The notes below the pieces were generated by a model, which worked only from the letters and a program-made list of their open reading frames with translations, made no database searches and was not told the origin of the DNA. 64,000 nucleotides of DNA from Micromonospora sp. NBC_01699 (GTDB lineage: Bacteria; Actinomycetota; Actinomycetes; Mycobacteriales; Micromonosporaceae), in NCBI RefSeq assembly GCF_036250065.1, contig NZ_CP109199.1, positions 248,001-312,000 on the forward strand, given 5' to 3'. Position numbers and translations under genes: made by a program. Every line of letters starts with the position of its first letter. The first letter of the stretch is position 1. This document shows positions 18,845-27,694 of the stretch, in pieces.

Positions 18845-19408
18845 TTGGGGTGTCGGGGTGCCGGCGCCGGGTGCGGCACCGAGGGGGTTGCCATCAGCGA
18901 CCGGGACGCCGAACTCCTGCGCGCCCTGCACGACGAGCACGCCGACGCGCTCTTCGCGCACTCGCTGCGTCTGGTCAACGGCGACCGCCAGCGGGCGGAG
19001 GACCTGGTCCAGGAGACCCTGCTGCGGGCCTGGAGCCATCCCGAGGCGCTGGACCCGGAGCGCGGCTCGGTCCGGGCCTGGCTCTTCACCACCGCCCGCA
19101 ACCTGGCGATCGACGCTTGGCGGCGGCGCAGTTCGCGGATCGGTGAGGTGATCACCGACGACCTGCCCGAGCCGCCGCAGTTGACCGACGAGGCCGACCG
19201 GGCGGTGGAGGCGTGGATGGTCGCCGAGGCGCTCGCCCGGCTCTCCTCGACCCATCGGGAGGTACTGGTGGAGTGCTTCTACCAGGGGCGCTCGGTGGCC
19301 GAGGCGGCGGCGCGGCTGGGCGTACCACCGGGCACGGTGAAGTCGCGCACGCACTACGCGCTGCGATCCCTACGGTTGGTGCTGGCGGAGATGGGGGTGA
19401 CCCAATAG
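18845..19408 (+). CDS. ECF sigma factor with zinc anti-sigma partner
   Basis: A sigma-70 ECF factor: region 2 (HADALFAHSLRLVNGDRQRAEDLVQETLLRAW) and region 4 (LSSTHREVLVECFYQGRSVAEAAARLGVPPGTVKSRTHYALR). The only canonical in-frame start is a TTG at 18845 (187 aa), but it has no ribosome site. An ATC at 18893 gives ISDRDAELLRALHDEH, where relatives begin MSDRDAEL, and GAGGGGG (18881-18887) lies five bases before it. So an ATC start (171 aa) is quite possible. It is followed immediately by its anti-sigma gene. Probably a SigL/SigK-type envelope-stress regulator. Confidence 0.88.
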   Translation: MGCRGAGAGCGTEGVAISDRDAELLRALHDEHADALFAHSLRLVNGDRQRAEDLVQETLLRAWSHPEALDPERGSVRAWLFTTARNLAIDAWRRRSSRIGEVITDDLPEPPQLTDEADRAVEAWMVAEALARLSSTHREVLVECFYQGRSVAEAAARLGVPPGTVKSRTHYALRSLRLVLAEMGVTQ

Positions 19409-20149
19409 ATGAGCGAGCACGACGAGCGGTGTGAGTTTGCCTTCGACGACGGCGCGTACGTGTTGGGCGCGCTCGCTCCGGCCGACCGCGCCGCGTACGA
19501 ACGCCATCTCGCCACCTGTCCCTCCTGCCGACAGGCGGTGGCCGAGATCGCCGCCCTGCCGGGACTGCTCAGCCGGCTCGACGCCGACGGGCTGGCGTTG
19601 ATCACCGAGCCGTCGCCGACGGTGGAGTCGCGACTTCCGTCGCTGCTGACGGCCGCCCGGTCGGCGCGGCGCCGGCAGCGCCGGGTCACCCGCTTCCGGT
19701 ACGCCGGAGCCGGGCTCGCCGCCGCCTGCCTGGCGGTGGTGATCGGGCTGGGCGCCGACCGGTTGATCGGCGGCGGTCCGGGCGATACGCCCGAGGCACT
19801 GCCACCGACCCCGACCGCCACCGGTGTGCAGGTACGGATGGTCGCCATGCAGCCGGTGGCCGGTGCGGTGCCGGTACGCGCCGAGATCGGGCTCAACGGC
19901 ACCAAGTGGGGCACCGAGGTCACCATGCGCTGCGAGTACGTCAGCAGCGGCAGCCACCCGAGGACGTACACCTATCGGTTGGTGGCGTACGGCCCGGACG
20001 GCGCGGCGGAGCAGGTGGGGTCGTGGCTGGCCGCCCCCGGCGAGGAGGTCATCTTCACCGGCGCGACCCGGTTCTCCGGCGCGGACCTGGTCCGACTGGA
20101 GGTGCTCCGGGCCAACGGCGTCCCACTGCTCGGCTACGACGTTCCCTGA
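19409..20149 (+). CDS. Zinc-finger anti-sigma factor (ZAS/zf-HC2 type)
   Basis: A 246-residue anti-sigma factor that should hold the preceding ECF sigma at the membrane. The N-terminal cytoplasmic domain has the ZAS motif H-x3-C-x2-C (HLATCPSC, ~32-39). A transmembrane helix (AGAGLAAACLAVVIGLGADR) follows, then an extracytoplasmic immunoglobulin-like domain (YTYRLVAYGPDGAAEQVGSW). The ATG lies directly after the sigma stop. Release probably depends on a signal sensed outside or on zinc/thiol chemistry; the trigger is not shown by sequence. Confidence 0.9.
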   Translation: MSEHDERCEFAFDDGAYVLGALAPADRAAYERHLATCPSCRQAVAEIAALPGLLSRLDADGLALITEPSPTVESRLPSLLTAARSARRRQRRVTRFRYAGAGLAAACLAVVIGLGADRLIGGGPGDTPEALPPTPTATGVQVRMVAMQPVAGAVPVRAEIGLNGTKWGTEVTMRCEYVSSGSHPRTYTYRLVAYGPDGAAEQVGSWLAAPGEEVIFTGATRFSGADLVRLEVLRANGVPLLGYDVP

Positions 20150-20192
20150 CCGGGGAACGCGTTCCCGACCCGCATCGGACCGGGCCGCCGCT

Positions 20193-20237
20193 CACCGGCT
20201 CAGCGGCCACCGGCTCAGCGGCCACCGGCTCAGCGGC
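20193..20237. repeat. Three tandem copies of a 15-base unit
   Basis: CACCGGCTCAGCGGC is repeated exactly at 20193-20207, 20208-20222 and 20223-20237, in the 122-base gap between the convergent anti-sigma and rarD genes. No coding or operator role is evident; replication slippage is the simplest origin. Confidence 0.9.
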
Positions 20238-20271
20238 CACGGGACGGCGGCAACGGGACGGCGGTAGCGGC

Positions 20272-21192
20272 TCAGACGGGTTCGGCGACCGGGGTGACCG
20301 GGGCGGCGGCGGAGCGGGCGGGGCGGCGGGCGTGCCGGATCGCGTCGACGGTGAAGACGATCAGTGCCAGCCAGACCAGGGCGAAGCCGGCCAGCCGGGC
20401 CGGCGGCATCGGTTCGTGGAAGACCAGTACGCCGAGGCCCAGTTGCAGGATCGGCGCGGTGTACTGGAGCACGCCGAGGCTGGTCAGCGGCAGCCGGTTC
20501 GCGGCACCGGCGAACAGCAGCAACGGGATGGCGGTGGCCGCACCGGCGAACACCAGCAGCAGGGTGTGCCCGGTCGAGCCGCCGAAGCTCGACTCGGAGC
20601 GCCAGGTCAGCCAGCCGAGGTAGCCCAGCGCGGGCAGCGCCAGCAGCGCCGACTCGACGAACAGCCCCTCGGCGGCGGGTAGGCCGAGCCGCTTCTTCAA
20701 CAGGCTGTAGCCGCCGAAGCTGAGCGCCAGGGTCAGCGCGATGTACGGCGGCTGCCCGTAGTCGATCGCCAGGACCAGTACAGCCAGGCCGCCGATGCCG
20801 AGCGCGGTCCACTGCGCCGTACGGAGCCGTTCGCTGAGCACGGTGACGCCGAGCAGCACCACCACCAGCGGGTTGATGAAGTAGCCGAGCGCGGTCTCCA
20901 CCACCCGGTCGGAGTTCACGCCGTAGATGTAGGTGCCCCAGTTGATCGCGATCAGCGCGGAGGCCGCGGCGATCCCGGCCAGCAACCGGGGCTGCCGGAC
21001 CAGCCGGCGCAGGAACGCCCAGTGCCGGGTCACGGCCAGGACCAGCGCGACGAACACCACCGACCAGATCACCCGGTGGGCGAGGATCTCCACCGGCCCG
21101 GACGACCGGAGCAGCTTGATGTAGAAGGGAAAGAAACCCCAGAGGACGTACGCGCTGAGGCCGAAGACATATCCCAGGCGGAGCTGGCTCAC
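20272..21192 (-). CDS. rarD: RarD protein, EamA/DMT-superfamily transporter
   Basis: A 306-residue inner-membrane protein of the drug/metabolite transporter superfamily with ten predicted helices in two EamA repeats. The N-terminus YVFGLSAYVLWGFFPFYIKLL and the segment NWGTYIYGVNSDRVVETALGYFINPLVVVLLG are typical of RarD. The RarD family was named after a chloramphenicol-sensitivity locus; the transported substrate is not firmly known. The ATG overlaps the stop of the GNAT gene by four bases, so the two are probably one operon. Confidence 0.93.
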   Translation of the reverse strand: MSQLRLGYVFGLSAYVLWGFFPFYIKLLRSSGPVEILAHRVIWSVVFVALVLAVTRHWAFLRRLVRQPRLLAGIAAASALIAINWGTYIYGVNSDRVVETALGYFINPLVVVLLGVTVLSERLRTAQWTALGIGGLAVLVLAIDYGQPPYIALTLALSFGGYSLLKKRLGLPAAEGLFVESALLALPALGYLGWLTWRSESSFGGSTGHTLLLVFAGAATAIPLLLFAGAANRLPLTSLGVLQYTAPILQLGLGVLVFHEPMPPARLAGFALVWLALIVFTVDAIRHARRPARSAAAPVTPVAEPV

Positions 21193-21701
21193 TCGGTCAC
21201 CGTAAGGGGTGAACCCGTCAACCTCTCCTTATCGGTGACCGGCGTCACCCGGTCGGCGTCGGCGTGCCGGGGGCGGACCAACTCCATCATGGTGTCCGGC
21301 TTGGCCGGCGGGGTGAAGCCGAGCCGGGCGTACACGCCGTGGGCGTCGTTGGTGGCGAGCAGGATCCGGGACACGCCGAGTTCGAACACCGCGTCCCGAG
21401 CCGTCTGCGCCAACCAGCCGCCGAGCCCCAGCCCCCGATGCGCCGAGTCCACGAAGACGTCGCCGAGCCAGGCGAAGGTGGCCCCGTCGGTCACGATCCG
21501 GCCGAACGCCACCTGGACCCCGTCACCGGGCCGGTACACCCCGAACGGCATCGAGCCGGCGACGGCCCGGACCGTCACCTCGTACGCTCGGCCCTTGGCC
21601 CAGTAGGACTCGATCGACAGCCAGTGGTGTACCCGGTGCAGGTCGAGCCGGTCGGGATCGCTGGAGATTTCGTAACCGTCGGTGCGGGTGATGGTCAACA
21701 C
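21189..21701 (-). CDS. GNAT-family N-acetyltransferase
   Basis: A 170-residue acetyltransferase that would move an acetyl group from acetyl-CoA to an unknown amine. The fold signature is present: FAWLGDVFVDSAHRGLGLGGW (motif A, with the R-G-L-G-L-G pyrophosphate loop at ~100-105), then ILLATNDAHGVYARLGF (motif B). It begins with GTG at 21701 and its stop overlaps rarD. The resemblance is to the small YjgM-like single-domain enzymes; the substrate cannot be inferred. Confidence 0.87.
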   Translation of the reverse strand: MLTITRTDGYEISSDPDRLDLHRVHHWLSIESYWAKGRAYEVTVRAVAGSMPFGVYRPGDGVQVAFGRIVTDGATFAWLGDVFVDSAHRGLGLGGWLAQTARDAVFELGVSRILLATNDAHGVYARLGFTPPAKPDTMMELVRPRHADADRVTPVTDKERLTGSPLTVTE

Positions 21702-21771
21702 CGGCAGACGGTATCGCCACCACCGGTGGTACGCGCCAGGCCAATTCCCGAACTCTGGCCACCGGTCGGAC

Positions 21772-22158
21772 TCAGTCCCGGTTGGTCACCAGGCCCAGCA
21801 CCCAGGTCACCACGCTGACGAACAGCGCACCGAGCACGGCGGACGGCCAGAACCCGTCGACCGAGAACGGCAGGTCCAACTGGCCGGCGATCCAACTGGT
21901 CAGCAGGAACAGCAGCCCGTTCACCACGATCGCGATCAGACCCAGGGTGAGCAGGTAGAACCCGCAGCCCAAGGTCTTGATCACGGGTTGCAGCACCCCG
22001 TTCACGACCCCGAAGATCGCGGCCACCAGGAGCAGGGTGAGCACCGCCTCGCCGATCGAGTCGGTACCCAGGGTGATGCCCGGAATGACCAACGTCGCCA
22101 GCCAGAACGCGAAGGCGGTGGTGGCGAGCCGGATCAGCAGCCCGGTCAGGAAGTCCAT
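21772..22158 (-). CDS. Phage-holin-family (superfamily IV) membrane protein
   Basis: A 128-residue protein with four hydrophobic helices. It contains the family motif GxVNGVLQPVIKTLGCGFYLLTLG and ends in a short polar tail. Proteins of this family are called phage holin IV after their fold, but they are ordinary chromosomal proteins in actinobacteria; no phage genes are near. It lies on the same strand as eccE (79 bases downstream) but has no evident link to secretion. Function unknown. Confidence 0.85.
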   Translation of the reverse strand: MDFLTGLLIRLATTAFAFWLATLVIPGITLGTDSIGEAVLTLLLVAAIFGVVNGVLQPVIKTLGCGFYLLTLGLIAIVVNGLLFLLTSWIAGQLDLPFSVDGFWPSAVLGALFVSVVTWVLGLVTNRD

Positions 22159-22236
22159 GCCGCGGATCGTGCCACGCCCGGTCCACCTCCGCAGCCCCGG
22201 CCGCCGCCGGTTTCCCCAGCTCCGGCCTGCCGCCGG

Positions 22237-24111
22237 TCAGCTCCGGGTCGGCGGGCCGATCAACTGGACCTCGATCGGGGTCGCCGAGAGCAGCGCCCAG
22301 CGCAGCGCCCGCCGGTTGATCACGCCCACCATGTCGCCCCGGATCCGGGTCAACCACTCGGCCGAGTCGCCGAGCCCGAGGGCGACCCCGGCCAGCGCCG
22401 CCTCGTCCGGCCGCAGCGGTTGCAACACGACCAGGTCGGCGCGGGAGACGGCATCGGTGTCGGCCGGCGTCAGCTCGTCCCGGACCACCAGGTTGGCCTG
22501 CCAGCCCGGTCCGGGCTGGGCGTCCGCGGTCACCGGCCCCACGTCCACCACCACCAGCAGCGGATGCAGCGGGGTGCCGGCCGGGCCGCCGACCTGTCGG
22601 CCGGGCGGCACGAGCGGGATCGTCTCGCCCGGCGCGCTCACCGCCCGGACGAACGGCTCCCAGGCCCTCGGCCGCGCGGTCTGCACCACCACCCGGGCAC
22701 CCAGGGCCATCGCCCGCAACGCCACGAGCTGGGCCGCCGCCACCCCGCCGATCAACATCACCCGGGTCGCCTCGGCCCGGAACAGCCGTACGGTCACCGC
22801 CGCCCCGTGCCGGTTCGCGCCGATCATCAGCCCGGCCGTGCCGAACGGCAGTTCGAGGACGTCCATCAGGGCGTTCGGCGACTGGGCGGGCGGACCCGTC
22901 TGCGCCGTACCGAGCGGCAGGGTGGCGGCGAAGCCGTCGAGGTGCTCGCCGTCGAGCCGTCGACCGGTCGCGTTCTCGGCGGCGAGCAGCCGACGCATCG
23001 CCTGCATGGCGGTGGACAGACCGGCCGCGTTCTCGGCGGCCAGCCGTACGGTGAGATCGAGCGGGAGCGGGTCGGTGGCCGCGCCGACCCGCGGACCGGC
23101 ACTGACCGAGACCGTCGTCGCGGTGGCCGGCAGCGCCAGCAGCCGCGGCACCAGCCGGCGGGCGGTCTCCGATCGGGCGTCCGGCCAGCGCCGCAGCCGG
23201 AAGGTCGTCTGCAACAACCCGCCGAGGCGCACCGCCTGCCAGCTTTCCTGGGCCGGTGACGCGCCGTCGTGGTGGGCCAGTTCCCCGAGTACGCCCAGCG
23301 CCGCCCGGTCCCCGAGCGGGCGGGCCGGCACCGGGGCGAGTCGACGCCGCACCTTGCGGACGGTGCTGGACAGGGCCCGGCGCAGGTCCGCCTCGGTGAA
23401 ACCCTCGGCGCGTAGCACCCGGATCGCGAGCAGGGCCCGTTCGTGCCCGAGCAGCCGCCCGTCGGTGAGCTGCCGGTACGACGTCGCCGGGGTGCCGCCA
23501 CCGGCGCGCAGGGTCGGGGCCGGAGCACCGGTGAGCACGAGTTGGATCCGGATCGGCGGGGTCTGCGCGCCGGCCGCCGGCAGCAGGCTCGCCGGGTTGG
23601 GCAGGGACAGGGGCGTGTCGGCGAGCAGCCCGGTCGGATCGCCGAGTTCGAGTACGGCGGTCAGCCCGTACCCGTCGACGATCACCGCCGCGGCGTCGCC
23701 GCCGAGTTCGGCCGGGTCCACCCGGGCACCCGGTAGCAGCAGGTCGAGCAGGGCCGCCGGTTCGGCGGTCGGGGCGAGCGCGTGCCGGCGCAGCGCGTAG
23801 CGCACACCGATCCGGATCCACTCGAACAGCCACCGGCGGCGCAGCCGCAGCCACGCGGTGAGCACCAGTACGGCGGCGCCGAGCCCGGCGGCGACCATCA
23901 CCAGTGGACCGCGTCCGGCGGCGGCCAGCAGCAGCGCGACGGCGGCCTGGGCGGCGACGATCTGACCGGCGCGGACACCGAACGGCCGGCGGCGGACCGG
24001 GCCGGACGCGGTGGCGCCGCCGACCGGTACGCCCGCCCGTGGGTCGTCGTCGCGCCCGACCGGTCCGGACTCGCCGGACCGGGCCACGTCACCCGCCACA
24101 CTCACCGTCAC
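22237..24111 (-). CDS. eccE: Type VII secretion protein EccE
   Basis: A 624-residue membrane component of the ESX/type VII secretion apparatus. The GTG at 24111 is chosen because GGAGG lies seven bases upstream and the codons GTG ACG GTG begin just after a non-coding stretch; open frame continues further but antisense to eccB. After ~45 residues of charged sequence come two transmembrane helices (~50-85) and the conserved WLRLRRRWLFEWIRIGVRYALRR block. A long cytoplasmic or peripheral domain follows. It is divergent from eccB with 102 bases between them. Confidence 0.88.
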   Translation of the reverse strand: MTVSVAGDVARSGESGPVGRDDDPRAGVPVGGATASGPVRRRPFGVRAGQIVAAQAAVALLLAAAGRGPLVMVAAGLGAAVLVLTAWLRLRRRWLFEWIRIGVRYALRRHALAPTAEPAALLDLLLPGARVDPAELGGDAAAVIVDGYGLTAVLELGDPTGLLADTPLSLPNPASLLPAAGAQTPPIRIQLVLTGAPAPTLRAGGGTPATSYRQLTDGRLLGHERALLAIRVLRAEGFTEADLRRALSSTVRKVRRRLAPVPARPLGDRAALGVLGELAHHDGASPAQESWQAVRLGGLLQTTFRLRRWPDARSETARRLVPRLLALPATATTVSVSAGPRVGAATDPLPLDLTVRLAAENAAGLSTAMQAMRRLLAAENATGRRLDGEHLDGFAATLPLGTAQTGPPAQSPNALMDVLELPFGTAGLMIGANRHGAAVTVRLFRAEATRVMLIGGVAAAQLVALRAMALGARVVVQTARPRAWEPFVRAVSAPGETIPLVPPGRQVGGPAGTPLHPLLVVVDVGPVTADAQPGPGWQANLVVRDELTPADTDAVSRADLVVLQPLRPDEAALAGVALGLGDSAEWLTRIRGDMVGVINRRALRWALLSATPIEVQLIGPPTRS

Positions 24112-24213
24112 GCGATAGCCTCCCGTGCATGGGCCCGCCCCACGGGCGTCCCCCCGCGACACTCCCGCAGGGGGCCTATCGTATGGGCCGGACACACCGG
24201 GGAGGGGGCCCGC

Positions 24214-25608
24214 ATGCCGTCTCGGCAGGACCAGTTGCACTCTTACCAGTTCATGGTCCAACGCGTGGTGGCCGCGCTGGTCATGCGGGAGACCGACCCG
24301 GCGCAGTCGCCGTTCCGACGGGCGGCCGGGGCGACCCTGGCCAGTGTCCTGATCGCCGCGATCGCGCTCGGCGGGGTCACCGTCTACGGTGCGATCGTCG
24401 GCGGTGGCGGCAAGAGCTGGCGTGACCCGGCAGCGGTGATCGTGGAGAAGGAGTCCGGCGCCCGGTACGTCTTCCGCGAGGAGAAGCTGCACCTGGTGCT
24501 CAACTACGCGTCCGCCCTGTTGATCGTCGGCGGCGCGCAGCCGAAGACCGTACTGGTGTCGCGTAAGTCGATCGAGGGTGTGCCGCGCGGGAACACGCTC
24601 GGCATCAGCGGTGCTCCCGACTCGTTGCCGGCCGCCGACCGGCTCTCCACCGCACCGTGGACGATCTGCTCCACCCTGGTCACCGGCGACGGCCCGGCCG
24701 CGCCCCGGTCGGCGCTGCTGGTCGGTGCCGACGTCACCGGGGGTACGCCGCTGGGCGAGCAGGCGGTGCTGGTCCGGCACCCGGACGGTGCCCTGTTCCT
24801 GATCTGGCACAACCGCCGGCATCTGATCCGCGACACCGACCTGGTGCTGCCCGCGCTGACCTGGGCCAGCGAGCGGCCGGTGCCGGTGGCGCCAGCACTG
24901 CTCAACGCCCTGCCGGCCGGTGCCGACCTGGGTCGGGTGCCGATCGCCGAGCAGGGCCGGCAGTCGCTGCGGGTGGACGGCGCGCGGGTCGGCGAGGTCT
25001 TCGTGGTGGAGAGCCAGGGCGGTGGCCGCCAGTACGCGGTGGCCAAGCGCGAGGGTCTGGCCGGGATCACCCAGGTGCAGGCGGACCTGCTGCTCACCGC
25101 GGGCCGGCAGGACGACCCGACGCCGATGTCGCAGGGCGAGTACGCGCGGGTCCCGAAGGTGGATCCGCTGGTGTCGCAGGATCCGGGCGCCCCGCCGGCC
25201 AACCGCCCGGAGCTGGTGCCGGTGGAGCGCGGCGGGATCTGTGGTCAGGTTCGCGACGACGGCGGGGTGGAGCGGACAGTGGTCGGGGCGGAGCTGCCGG
25301 ACCTGACCGAGGCGGCGCGGACGGCGGCCCAGTCGGGGCAGGGCGCGGCGCTCGCCGACCACATCCTGGTGGAGCCGGGGCGGGGTGCGGTGGTGGAGGC
25401 GGTGGCGGCACCGGGGTTGACCGGTGGGGCGATCTCGGTCATCACCGACCTGGGCCGGCGGCATGCGGTGACGGGCCCGGACGTGCTCGGCATGCTCGGC
25501 TTCGGCAACACCAAACCGATGCGCCTGCCGGCCGGTCTGGTGGCGCTGGTGCCGGCCGGCAAGGCGCTGGATCCGGCCGCGGCCCGCTCACCGGCCACCC
25601 AGGACTGA
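24214..25608 (+). CDS. eccB: Type VII secretion protein EccB
   Basis: A 464-residue core subunit of the type VII secretion channel. The family N-terminus MPSRQDQLHSYQFMVQRVVA is followed by one transmembrane helix (~38-60) and the periplasmic EccB repeats (IVEKESGARYVF, VLVSRKSIEGVPRG, ...RHAVTGPDVLGMLGF). The ATG at 24214 has GGAGGGGG five bases upstream. It is divergent from eccE and 182 bases upstream of two WXG100 genes. The eccC ATPase and eccD channel genes usually found alongside are absent from this window. Confidence 0.95.
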   Translation: MPSRQDQLHSYQFMVQRVVAALVMRETDPAQSPFRRAAGATLASVLIAAIALGGVTVYGAIVGGGGKSWRDPAAVIVEKESGARYVFREEKLHLVLNYASALLIVGGAQPKTVLVSRKSIEGVPRGNTLGISGAPDSLPAADRLSTAPWTICSTLVTGDGPAAPRSALLVGADVTGGTPLGEQAVLVRHPDGALFLIWHNRRHLIRDTDLVLPALTWASERPVPVAPALLNALPAGADLGRVPIAEQGRQSLRVDGARVGEVFVVESQGGGRQYAVAKREGLAGITQVQADLLLTAGRQDDPTPMSQGEYARVPKVDPLVSQDPGAPPANRPELVPVERGGICGQVRDDGGVERTVVGAELPDLTEAARTAAQSGQGAALADHILVEPGRGAVVEAVAAPGLTGGAISVITDLGRRHAVTGPDVLGMLGFGNTKPMRLPAGLVALVPAGKALDPAAARSPATQD

Positions 25609-25790
25609 CCCGTCGGTCAGCGGCCCGTTTTCCACAGGGCGGCGGCAGGGGCTACCGGGCATGGTCGCGGCCCGCTACGGTCAGCGACGGAGTTTGCCGT
25701 ACCGGCGCGGGTGTGCCGGGTCGATGGGTGAACCGATACCGCCTCGGTGTCCACAGTGGTGACCGGGGGCGCGACGATTGAGGGAGCGGG

Positions 25791-26120
25791 GTGACGTCCG
25801 GGGTGTCCCAGACGCAGGCAGAAGCCGCGGTGATGCAACAGACCGCGAAGAAGTTCGAAGAGGTCGACCAGTCGCTTCAGTCGATGCTCAGCAGTCTGAT
25901 GAGCGAGCTGGAAGGGCTCCAGCAGACCTGGCGCGGTGCGGGTGGCCGCTCGTTCGAGCAGGTCAAGCAGCAGTGGGCGAACGACCAGGCCAAGCTGGGG
26001 CGGGCACTGCGGGAGACGGCCGGTGCGATCCGCACCTCCGGCCAGCAGTACGACGCGTCCGACAGCGAGGCGGCCAGCCGGGTTGCCAACACCAACCGCG
26101 GCATCACGCTGCCGCTCTGA
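25791..26120 (+). CDS. WXG100-family protein (Esx substrate), first copy
   Basis: A 109-residue helical-hairpin protein of the WXG100 family, exported by type VII secretion and usually as a heterodimer with a neighbour. The turn motif reads TWRGAGG (W-R-G) near residue 45, flanked by two heptad-rich helices. The tail (GITLPL) lacks an obvious YxxxD/E export signal, so the partner is the likelier carrier of one. It begins with GTG at 25791 and is 22 bases ahead of the second WXG100 gene. Confidence 0.9.
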   Translation: MTSGVSQTQAEAAVMQQTAKKFEEVDQSLQSMLSSLMSELEGLQQTWRGAGGRSFEQVKQQWANDQAKLGRALRETAGAIRTSGQQYDASDSEAASRVANTNRGITLPL

Positions 26121-26142
26121 TCTTCGGGGGAGGACCGATCCG

Positions 26143-26436
26143 ATGAACGATGGCGTACTTGTCGTCAGTTTCACCGCGTTGCAGCAGGCGAGCGCGGACA
26201 TCCAGCGGGCGCTGAACACGCTCGACTCGCAGCTCGGCCAGCTCGAACGCGACGCCGCACCGCTCGTCGCCACCTGGAGCGGTGAGGCGAAGGAGGCCTA
26301 CGAGCAGCGGCAGGCGGCCTGGCGCTCGGCCTCGCAGGACCTCAAGGCCATGCTCCGGGACATCAAGATCGCGGTGGACGACTCCGCGGCCGACTACCAG
26401 AGCACCGAGAAGAAGAACACCGGCCTGTTCCAGTAG
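26143..26436 (+). CDS. WXG100-family protein (Esx substrate), second copy
   Basis: A 97-residue WXG100 protein. The ATG at 26143 has GGGGGAGGA a few bases upstream; the open frame before it belongs to another frame of the first esx gene. The helix-turn-helix centre is ATWSGEAKEAY (W-S-G). The C-terminal helix ends DYQSTEKKNTGLF, where Y-x3-E (YQSTE) matches the YxxxD/E type VII export signal. It probably pairs with the upstream WXG100 protein. Confidence 0.92.
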   Translation: MNDGVLVVSFTALQQASADIQRALNTLDSQLGQLERDAAPLVATWSGEAKEAYEQRQAAWRSASQDLKAMLRDIKIAVDDSAADYQSTEKKNTGLFQ

Positions 26437-26464
26437 GCGCGGATTGGCGGACCGGCCGGCGTCG

Positions 26465-27694
26465 CTACCCGCGCCCGGCCGGCTGCCAGCCCCGCCGCGC
26501 CCCGCGCGGCAGCACCACGGCCAGGAACAGGGCGAGCGCGACCAGCCCGCCGGCCACCCCGGCCATCCAGAGCGACCGCTCCCCGGCCCGGTCGCGTCGC
26601 TGCCGCGCCGCGACGGCCACCGGATCGGCCTGCTCCGCCGGCAGGGCCGCGGCCGTCGGCGCCGCCCCGGCGGGCCTGGTGTCGGTGAGCGCACGGTACG
26701 GGTTGAGCACGCCGCTGCCGTACGCGTTGCTGCGCCCTCCGTCCGGTGCCGGATCGGTGCCGGCGACGATCCGGGCGGCCACCTCGGCGGCCGGCAGTCG
26801 TGGCTGGTACTGCCGGAGCAGTGCGGCGGTGGCGGCGACGAACGGGGCGGCGTAACTGGTGCCGTCGTGCCGGCTGTGTCCCGGTCCGGCGGTGGCGGCG
26901 AGCACCCCGACGCCGGGCGCGACCAGGTCCACCCACGGGCCGGTCTGCGAGAACGGGGCGCGTACGCCGTTCTCGTCGATCGCGCCGACGCCGAGCACCC
27001 CGTCGTAGGAGGCGGGGTACGGGCGCGGGTTGCCCTCCTCGGACCGGTTGCCCACGGCGGCGACCACCACCACGTTCCGCCCGATGGCGTAGGCGATCGC
27101 GTCGCGTACCGCCGGGTTGTCCTCGTAGAGCACCACGGAGAGGTTGATTACGTCGGCGTCGTGGTCGACCGCCCACCGGATCGCCTGGGCGAATCCCTGC
27201 TGGGTGACCGTGCGTTGCTTCTGGTCGTCGTCGAGGTTCTGCTGTTCGCTGACCCGTACGGGCAGGATTTTGGCCTGTGGGGCGAGCCCGCGGAACCGGA
27301 CGCCGTCGCGCGGGGTGGCCGCGATGATGCTGGCGACGGCGGTGCCGTGGTAGACGCAGTCGTCGGTTCCGTCGCCGCCGGAGTCGAGCAGGTCGGTGCC
27401 GTCGGCGACCCGTCCGCGCAGCTGGGGGTGGTCGGCGTCGACCCCGGAGTCGATCACGGCGACGGTGACCCCGGCGCCGGTGGCGAGCGCGGCGAGCCGG
27501 TCGGGCGGGTAGCGCCGCTGGGCCCACGGGTCGTCGGCGACGAACTTGGCGGGGGTGGCCCTGGTCTGGCAGTCGGGTGCGGCCCGACGGGTCGCCGGCA
27601 CCGGCGCGGCGACCGCCGCCGGGGCCCCGACCGACAGCACGATCGCCGCCAGAGCCGCGTACGTGAATGCGAGACGTGATCTCCGGCCCGGCAT
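26465..27694 (-). CDS. mycP: Mycosin, type VII secretion-associated subtilisin-like protease
   Basis: A 409-residue membrane-anchored S8 serine protease needed for ESX complex stability. It has a signal peptide (~10-30, ending VAAP), catalytic triad Asp82 (IDSGVD), His116 (YHGTAVAS) and Ser280 (GTSYAAPF), and a C-terminal transmembrane anchor followed by basic residues. The ATG at 27694 has repeated GGAGG motifs just upstream and starts the signal peptide. It converges with the esx genes (28-base gap), completing the ESX-like cluster. Confidence 0.94.
   Translation of the reverse strand: MPGRRSRLAFTYAALAAIVLSVGAPAAVAAPVPATRRAAPDCQTRATPAKFVADDPWAQRRYPPDRLAALATGAGVTVAVIDSGVDADHPQLRGRVADGTDLLDSGGDGTDDCVYHGTAVASIIAATPRDGVRFRGLAPQAKILPVRVSEQQNLDDDQKQRTVTQQGFAQAIRWAVDHDADVINLSVVLYEDNPAVRDAIAYAIGRNVVVVAAVGNRSEEGNPRPYPASYDGVLGVGAIDENGVRAPFSQTGPWVDLVAPGVGVLAATAGPGHSRHDGTSYAAPFVAATAALLRQYQPRLPAAEVAARIVAGTDPAPDGGRSNAYGSGVLNPYRALTDTRPAGAAPTAAALPAEQADPVAVAARQRRDRAGERSLWMAGVAGGLVALALFLAVVLPRGARRGWQPAGRG

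Noticed and set aside
21772-22158. Holin-like gene as evidence of a prophage
   Set aside because: No other phage gene is near; this family is a normal chromosomal protein in actinobacteria.
21695-23854. 719-codon minus-strand ORF overlapping eccE in another frame
   Set aside because: Arg/Ala/Gly-rich frame shadow; eccE has family motifs and a ribosome site.
24112-25464. Upstream extension of the eccE frame through eccB
   Set aside because: It runs antisense to eccB; GTG 24111 has a proper ribosome site and begins the family sequence.
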